DNA of 64,000 nt, taken from DATKHF01 sp035510355. GTDB lineage: Bacteria > Patescibacteriota > Saccharimonadia > Saccharimonadales > UBA4665. The DNA is taken from NCBI GenBank assembly GCA_035510355.1, contig DATKHF010000001.1, positions 3,774-67,773 on the forward strand, given 5' to 3'. The notes below the pieces were generated by a model, which worked only from the letters and a program-made list of their open reading frames with translations, searched no databases and was not told the DNA's origin. Of this stretch, positions 59,207 through 64,000 are shown one piece after another (positions within the stretch are counted from its first letter, which is position 1; each line of letters starts with the position of its first letter). The position numbers and the translations under genes are program-made.

Positions 59207-60556
59207 TTAATCTTTTTCGAGGAACTCGTTTAAAGCCGTGCGCACATCTGGCACACTTTTAAGCATAGGAAGTCTTGGGCCACTCCGTTGGAGGGGACCA
59301 ATAGCGGCCGTAAAACCGAGTTTTTTGGCTTCGGCCAATCGCTTTTCAATAAGAGGTACGTGACGAATTTCGCCTGAGAGGCCGACTTCGCCAAAGACCA
59401 CCGCATTGGCTTTTAACTGTAAGCCTTTGGCCGCCGAACCAATCGCCATGCATACAGCTAAATCTGCAGCCGGTTCGCTGAGCCGGATACCGCCAACGAT
59501 ATTAATGTAAATGTCTTGGTCAGCCAATTTCAATTTTGTACGCCGCTCCAGCATGGCCACTAAAAGATTAATGCGGTTTAAGTCTATGCCGCTTGCCGCT
59601 CGCTTGGGATAGCCATAGCTGGTCGGGTTAACTAGCGCTTGCACTTCAACTAGTAATGGGCGCGTCCCTTCAAGCGTAGCTAGGACAATTGAGCCATCAC
59701 TGGCTTGACGTTCTGCCAGCAGTGCCGCCGAAGGATTGTCGACGATTCGTAGGCCACCTTCGGTCATTTCAAAGATGCCGGCTTCATTAGTTGAACCAAA
59801 GCGATTCTTGCTTGCTCGTAATATTTTAAAACCGCCATAGACATCACCTTCCAGCTGCAGTACGACATCAACGACATGCTCAAGTACCTTCGGACCTGCA
59901 ATTGATCCCTCCTTAGTGACGTGACCAACAATAATAACTGCCGTACCAGTTTGTTTGGCAGCCGCCATAATGAGTTGGGTGCTACCAGAAATTTGCGTAA
60001 GTGTGCCAGCTGATGAATTAAGAGTGCTGCATGTCAATGTTTGGATAGAATCAACGATAACCAGTTTATACTCGCCACTGGCAATACTCGTTGCAACATC
60101 GTCGGCGAGTGTGCTGGTGGCCAGCTGTAATTTACTCTGTGCGACGTGAAGACGCTCTGCTCGTAGCGCTATTTGATGAGCCGATTCTTCGCCACTAACA
60201 TACAGAACCGTTTGCTTCACAGCAACGTTATCCGCGAATTGCAACAACAGAGTACTTTTACCAATACCGGGCTGCCCAGCAATTAATGTCATGCTACCAG
60301 GGACCAGTCCGCCTCCTAGAATAGTGTCAACATCACCCATACCAGTTTTAATTCGTACATTGTCTTTTTTTGCTACTTTGTTAATAGCGGTGGTTTGTAA
60401 CTTCGTACCATCGGGTCTACCTTTGGGCACTTCATTAAGAGAGACTTCTTCCACGAGCGTGTTCCACTCACCGCAATTAGAGCAGCGCCCGGCCCACGCC
60501 ACGCTGACCGCTCCACAATTGCTACATACATATCGTATGGTTGGTCTTTTTGCCAT
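59207..60556 (-). CDS. radA: DNA repair protein RadA
   Basis: This 449-aa RecA-like branch-migration ATPase has an N-terminal zinc finger (CSNCGAVSVAWAGRCSNCGE), which is intact, unlike the zinc sites of the RNA polymerase. Walker A is GQPGIGKSTLLLQF, the RadA-specific motif is KNRFGSTNEAGIF, and the C-terminal Lon-type domain has ASGIDLNRINLLVAMLERRT and GEVGLSGEIRHVPLIEKRL. TACACT ends 8 nt before the ATG, so the mRNA may be nearly leaderless. Length is normal. Confidence 0.97.
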   Translation of the reverse strand: MAKRPTIRYVCSNCGAVSVAWAGRCSNCGEWNTLVEEVSLNEVPKGRPDGTKLQTTAINKVAKKDNVRIKTGMGDVDTILGGGLVPGSMTLIAGQPGIGKSTLLLQFADNVAVKQTVLYVSGEESAHQIALRAERLHVAQSKLQLATSTLADDVATSIASGEYKLVIVDSIQTLTCSTLNSSAGTLTQISGSTQLIMAAAKQTGTAVIIVGHVTKEGSIAGPKVLEHVVDVVLQLEGDVYGGFKILRASKNRFGSTNEAGIFEMTEGGLRIVDNPSAALLAERQASDGSIVLATLEGTRPLLVEVQALVNPTSYGYPKRAASGIDLNRINLLVAMLERRTKLKLADQDIYINIVGGIRLSEPAADLAVCMAIGSAAKGLQLKANAVVFGEVGLSGEIRHVPLIEKRLAEAKKLGFTAAIGPLQRSGPRLPMLKSVPDVRTALNEFLEKD

Positions 60557-60622
60557 CTAGTCCCAGTGTATCACAAGGGTCTGAGGTTCATTTATTCAAC
60601 CTGACCCGTAACGTTGATAGTC

Positions 60623-63115
60623 CTATTCGTTGGTGGTCGCGTAGGCTAATTCACCACGCTTGGTTGAGATGTGGAGAATATCGCCCTTAGCATATTTACT
60701 GCCGAGTAATTCCAAAGCTACATGGTCTTCAATAGTATCTTGAATGAGTCGACGCAGTGGTCGAACCCCATTTGGAGCATCATAACCGTTCTCAAGAAGA
60801 TACTGCTTGGCGGCAGGAGTAAGTTCAATACTAATGCCATGCTTAAGTAGCCGACTACGCAGCTCATCAGCTTGTAAATCGATAATCTTATAGATGTCTT
60901 GTTTGGTGAGCGCTCGGAAGACAATAACTTTATCGATGCGGTTAAGTAGTTCTGGACGCATTGCTTTTTTTAGCTCAGAGAGCACCTTATCGCGATTAGC
61001 GTCATGTAACTCTAGAAGATTCTTCATGTCATTAGCATTGGTAGCGTGAAAGCCAAAATTAGCTTCTTTTTGGAGTTTTTCGGCGCCAATATTACTCGTC
61101 ATGATAACGATCGTATTAGTGAAATCAATGCGCCGTCCTTTAGCATCAGTTAAATACCCATCCTCGAGAACCTGTAACAACATATTAAAAACATCGGGGT
61201 GAGCCTTCTCGATTTCATCAAAAAGCACAAGGCTGTACGGTTGCCGGCGGATCTTATCAGTTAATTGGCCACCATCATCATAGCCGACATACCCAGCTGG
61301 AGCACCAACTAAACGTGATACATTGTGGTGCTCACTAAATTCACTCATGTCGATCTTTACGAGAGCTGACTCGCTCCCAAAGAACTCCCGGGCTAAAACT
61401 CGAGCTAGTTCAGTTTTACCGACTCCAGTTGGCCCAAGAAAGACAAATGAACCAATTGGACGATTAGCGGCACCTACACCTACACGGTTACGGCGAATTG
61501 CTCGAGAAACAGCCTCAACTGCTTCGCTCTGGCCAATAACATGTTTACTGAGTTTTTTCTCTAGATTTATTAAATATTTAGCTTCGGCTCGAATAACTTT
61601 TGTCACGGGCACACCAGTGATTCGAGCTACGACAGCCGCCACATCTTCGTTAGACATAGTAAGACGTTTTGAATTTTTAGTCGTTTGGGACAGCTTTTCA
61701 AGTTCTTTAGCAATTTGACTTGCGCGGGTTTTATATTCAGCCGCTTTAGCATACTCTTCAGTATCGCTGGCCTCATCTTTGCGCGTATTAACAAGTTTTA
61801 GTTCTTTTTGGAGGCGTCGCACCTCTGGCGAAGTCTTGCCCTTATTAACGCGTAAATGAGCAGCTGTTTCGTCTAGTAAGTCTATGGCTTTATCTGGCAT
61901 AAAACGATCGTTTATATAACGCTTTGCTAGATTAACAATATCTATTAGCACTGCGTCGTTGATACTTACGCCATGAAACGCTTCGTAATGTTTGCGCAGA
62001 CCCTTTAAGATCGCAACCGTCTCAGGTACTGTTGCTTCAGGTACTTGAATCGGCTGGAAACGCCGCTCGAGGGCCATGTCTTTTTCAATATGCTTCGTAT
62101 ACTCAACGGTAGTCGTGGCACCAATAACTTGAATCTTACCACGAGCTAAAGCTGGTTTTAGAATATTACCAGCATCCATAGCTCCTTCGGCAGCTCCTGC
62201 GCCAACAATCAAATGGAGTTCATCGATAAATACGATTGTCTTATTATCACTTTCAAGCTCACTGAGAACTTTTTTCAAACGTTCCTCAAATTCGCCTCGA
62301 TACTTAGTCCCGGCAATCATGCCAGCTAGGTCAAGTACGACGATTCGCTTATCAAGCAAACTGTCCGGCACATCTTCGCTGATAATTCGTTGCGCAAGCC
62401 CCTCGACAATCGCCGTCTTCCCAACGCCCGGTTCGCCAATTAATACTGGGTTATTTTTGGTTCGACGGTTCAAAATTGTAATAACGCGCTTTAGCTGATC
62501 TTCACGGCCAACAACAGGATCCAGTTTGCCCTCTTTAGCTTCGGCGGTAAGGTCGTTACCATAAAAATCAAGAGCTGTTTTTCGTGCTTTACGAGCTCCT
62601 CTACGCCGAGAGCCAGAACCGACGTTGCCAGTGCCGTCGTTGTCCTCATATTGTTGACGATTCAAGAATTGCTCAAGTTCATTCAATAGGGCATCTACAT
62701 CAACGTTCATATCACGCAGTAGTACCGTCGCACGAGCATTCTTTTGGGTGAGAATACTGTACAGAATGTGCTCAGTACCACAAAAATCTTGATTATAATC
62801 TTGGGCAACATCGTAAGCCATCTTTAGCGTCAATTTAGCCGTCTCGCTGAGACCTTTGGCGCCCATATTAATAACAACTGTTTTCGGTGTTAAGTTCAGC
62901 GCTAGGCGTGCCCGATCAAGAGTGACTCCGGCGCCTTCTAGAACTTTTGACCCCATGCTTGTGTCCTGAGCAAGTAATCCAAGCAGTAGATGTTCAGTGC
63001 CGATGTAGGCACTGCTAAAACTGCGCGCGATAGCGTCAGCGTGTTTTAGGCTGCTCAGCGCATTATTGGTTAAATGATTCAAGAACTCTTGAAAATCAGG
63101 ACTTTGTGGCATCAT
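60623..63115 (-). CDS. clpC: ATP-dependent Clp protease ATP-binding subunit ClpC
   Basis: This 830-aa AAA+ unfoldase has the N-terminal Clp double repeat (residues 1-about 150). The first AAA domain has Walker [15 protein letters not shown] and Walker [19 protein letters not shown]-type coiled-coil linker follows ([20 protein letters not shown]). The second AAA domain has Walker [15 protein letters not shown] and Walker [15 protein letters not shown]. Two Met codons start the frame; 63115 is used. The gene is preceded by a CIRCE operator shared with clpP and by a second palindrome near the transcription start, so both parts of the ClpCP protease are under HrcA-type control. Confidence 0.96.
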   Translation of the reverse strand: MMPQSPDFQEFLNHLTNNALSSLKHADAIARSFSSAYIGTEHLLLGLLAQDTSMGSKVLEGAGVTLDRARLALNLTPKTVVINMGAKGLSETAKLTLKMAYDVAQDYNQDFCGTEHILYSILTQKNARATVLLRDMNVDVDALLNELEQFLNRQQYEDNDGTGNVGSGSRRRGARKARKTALDFYGNDLTAEAKEGKLDPVVGREDQLKRVITILNRRTKNNPVLIGEPGVGKTAIVEGLAQRIISEDVPDSLLDKRIVVLDLAGMIAGTKYRGEFEERLKKVLSELESDNKTIVFIDELHLIVGAGAAEGAMDAGNILKPALARGKIQVIGATTTVEYTKHIEKDMALERRFQPIQVPEATVPETVAILKGLRKHYEAFHGVSINDAVLIDIVNLAKRYINDRFMPDKAIDLLDETAAHLRVNKGKTSPEVRRLQKELKLVNTRKDEASDTEEYAKAAEYKTRASQIAKELEKLSQTTKNSKRLTMSNEDVAAVVARITGVPVTKVIRAEAKYLINLEKKLSKHVIGQSEAVEAVSRAIRRNRVGVGAANRPIGSFVFLGPTGVGKTELARVLAREFFGSESALVKIDMSEFSEHHNVSRLVGAPAGYVGYDDGGQLTDKIRRQPYSLVLFDEIEKAHPDVFNMLLQVLEDGYLTDAKGRRIDFTNTIVIMTSNIGAEKLQKEANFGFHATNANDMKNLLELHDANRDKVLSELKKAMRPELLNRIDKVIVFRALTKQDIYKIIDLQADELRSRLLKHGISIELTPAAKQYLLENGYDAPNGVRPLRRLIQDTIEDHVALELLGSKYAKGDILHISTKRGELAYATTNE

Positions 63116-63135
63116 AGATTTATTCTCTCACTTTC

Positions 63136-63158
63136 AACGATGATTTGAAATGATCGTT
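63136..63158. promoter_or_regulatory. Second palindrome at the clpC promoter
   Basis: AACGAT-G-ATTT-G-AAAT-G-ATCGTT is a 23-bp inverted repeat, symmetric except for the mirrored central G positions. It lies at the predicted transcription start of clpC, 20 bp from the ATG side. It does not match CIRCE or the CtsR heptads. It may bind an unknown regulator. Confidence 0.5.
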
Positions 63159-63164
63159 ACTACT

Positions 63165-63193
63165 ATGATATCGTTTTGGCACTCATGAGTCAA
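63165..63193 (-). promoter_or_regulatory. Promoter of clpC
   Basis: TTGACT (63193-63188), 17-bp spacer, TATCAT (63170-63165). The CIRCE element overlaps the -35 box. Confidence 0.8.
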
Positions 63194-63202
63194 GAGTGCT
63201 AA
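63176..63202. promoter_or_regulatory. CIRCE operator at clpC (HrcA site)
   Basis: TTGGCACTC, 9-bp spacer, GAGTGCTAA, with the same single deviation from consensus as the clpP element. It covers the promoter -35 box. Confidence 0.93.
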
Positions 63203-63248
63203 CCATAAAAATGATCCCCTCTTAAAAATCCTACTTTTTCACTTGAGT

Positions 63249-64000
63249 TTACAGAACAGTTGTTTCTGGAGGATGCTCAGCACCAGGACTTTTTTGCTTG
63301 ATAATTATCATGGCCAGTAAACTGGCGGTTATGGCAAAGCCAGTAGCAATATAGAAACCAACACGGAAGCCATGGACAGTTGCCGTTGCTACGACAGCTG
63401 GAGAATTAGAGTGCACGTGCTGCAGGTACCGAACCGTACTTGAGGCTACGAGACCAGTTAGAATTGCTAGACCAAGTGACCCACCTATTTGCTGAGCGGT
63501 ATTAATTAACCCTGAAGCTAAGCCGGATAAGTGGGCAGCTACACCACTGGTAGCGGCTACAAGTACGCTTACAAACGTGAAGCCAAGTCCAAAACCCATA
63601 ACAATCATGCCGGGCATAATGTGCAAAAGATAACCACCTGACACCGAGATATGGCTTAGCATATACAAACCAATAGCGGTGAGTAAAGGTGCGAAGACCA
63701 GCAGCGGCTTATAGCCTAGACGCTTAATTAAACGCGGGGCATTCGTGGCAGCGATAGCAATTGCAATTGGGACGACTAAAAAACTGAGTCCTGTGCGCAC
63801 TGGTGAATAGCCCAAAACATCTTGGAGGTATAACGAGCTAAAGAAAAACACCGAGAATAAGCTGGCGGCATTAAGTAGCTGAATAACGTTAGCGCCTGAA
63901 ACATTGCGGATTTTGAAGATTGATAACGGCATCAGGGGATGCTTTGACCGACTTTCATTGATAATAAAGGTTATCAATAATACTGCACTAGCTATGAAAC
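63249..64000 (-). CDS. MFS transporter, DHA2-type, partial at the window edge
   Basis: The visible 250 residues are the C-terminal half of a multidrug-type major facilitator. The frame is open to the window end at 64000, so the start is outside. It has about six or more membrane helices. Motifs are SKHPLMPLSIFKIRNVSGAN, VLGYSPVRTGLSFLVVPIAI and HLSGLASGLINTAQQIGGSL, typical of 14-TM EmrB/QacA exporters. The truncated fragment at 3397-3639 comes from a related transporter. Substrate unknown. Confidence 0.88.
   Translation of the reverse strand, partial: FIASAVLLITFIINESRSKHPLMPLSIFKIRNVSGANVIQLLNAASLFSVFFFSSLYLQDVLGYSPVRTGLSFLVVPIAIAIAATNAPRLIKRLGYKPLLVFAPLLTAIGLYMLSHISVSGGYLLHIMPGMIVMGFGLGFTFVSVLVAATSGVAAHLSGLASGLINTAQQIGGSLGLAILTGLVASSTVRYLQHVHSNSPAVVATATVHGFRVGFYIATGFAITASLLAMIIIKQKSPGAEHPPETTVL

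Overview
The window looks like a chromosomal segment of a Candidate Phyla Radiation (Patescibacteria) bacterium, most likely Candidatus Saccharibacteria (TM7). Evidence: a single contiguous rpoB-rpoC-str-S10-spc-alpha ribosomal supercluster; no rpmD (uL30) between rpsE and rplO, a recognised CPR hallmark; no adk or map between secY and infA; and TGA used as an ordinary stop codon, which argues against the Gracilibacteria/Absconditabacteria code. The species assignment is inference.

Layout. 1-5300: three tRNAs (Thr-GGT, Thr-TGT, Tyr-GTA), then an accessory island in which small genes (nucleoside deoxyribosyltransferase-like protein, two toxin-antitoxin pairs, a 90-aa unknown, a HAD phosphatase) are each followed at the stop codon by a related ~29-bp repeat. 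The last repeat abuts a beheaded MFS transporter; two membrane-protein genes follow. 5300-9190 (minus strand): a trpS operon (71-aa unknown, trpS, rluD, holB, TPR protein) ending in an intrinsic terminator and preceded by what looks like a complete ribosome-mediated tryptophan attenuator. 9191-39003 (minus): rpoB, rpoC, rpsL, rpsG, two unknowns, fusA, an unknown, tuf, rpsJ, an inserted trio (deoxyribosyltransferase-like, glycosyltransferase, NUDIX), then rplC through rpsI without rpmD. 39234-46800: an unknown gene, clpP under a CIRCE operator, tig, a membrane protein, hisS, tRNA-Val and tRNA-Leu, a FAD-linked oxidase. 46900-48530: a hairpin RNA/terminator, a VapBC-type pair, tRNA-Leu, a membrane protein. 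48534-64000: rsmD, recG, a Crp/Fnr regulator, an orphan prephenate dehydratase-like gene, a methyltransferase, tyrS, a class A penicillin-binding protein, radA, clpC (CIRCE plus a second palindrome) and the C-terminal part of a second MFS transporter that runs off the end.

How it works together. Most of the window is core information processing: RNA polymerase, ribosome, elongation factors, three aminoacyl-tRNA synthetases, replication clamp loader, recombination, and a HrcA-type heat-shock branch joining clpP and clpC. Three themes stand out. (1) Many promoters place the start codon only 6-8 nt after a good -10 box, so leaderless mRNAs appear common. (2) The transcription and translation machinery seems stripped of structural zinc: RpoC has lost both zinc-binding cysteine sets, and S4, S14, L36 and HolB have no zinc ligands. 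(3) The trpS leader has promoter, Trp-containing leader peptide and mutually exclusive 1:2, 2:3 and 3:4 pairings in the geometry of classical attenuation.
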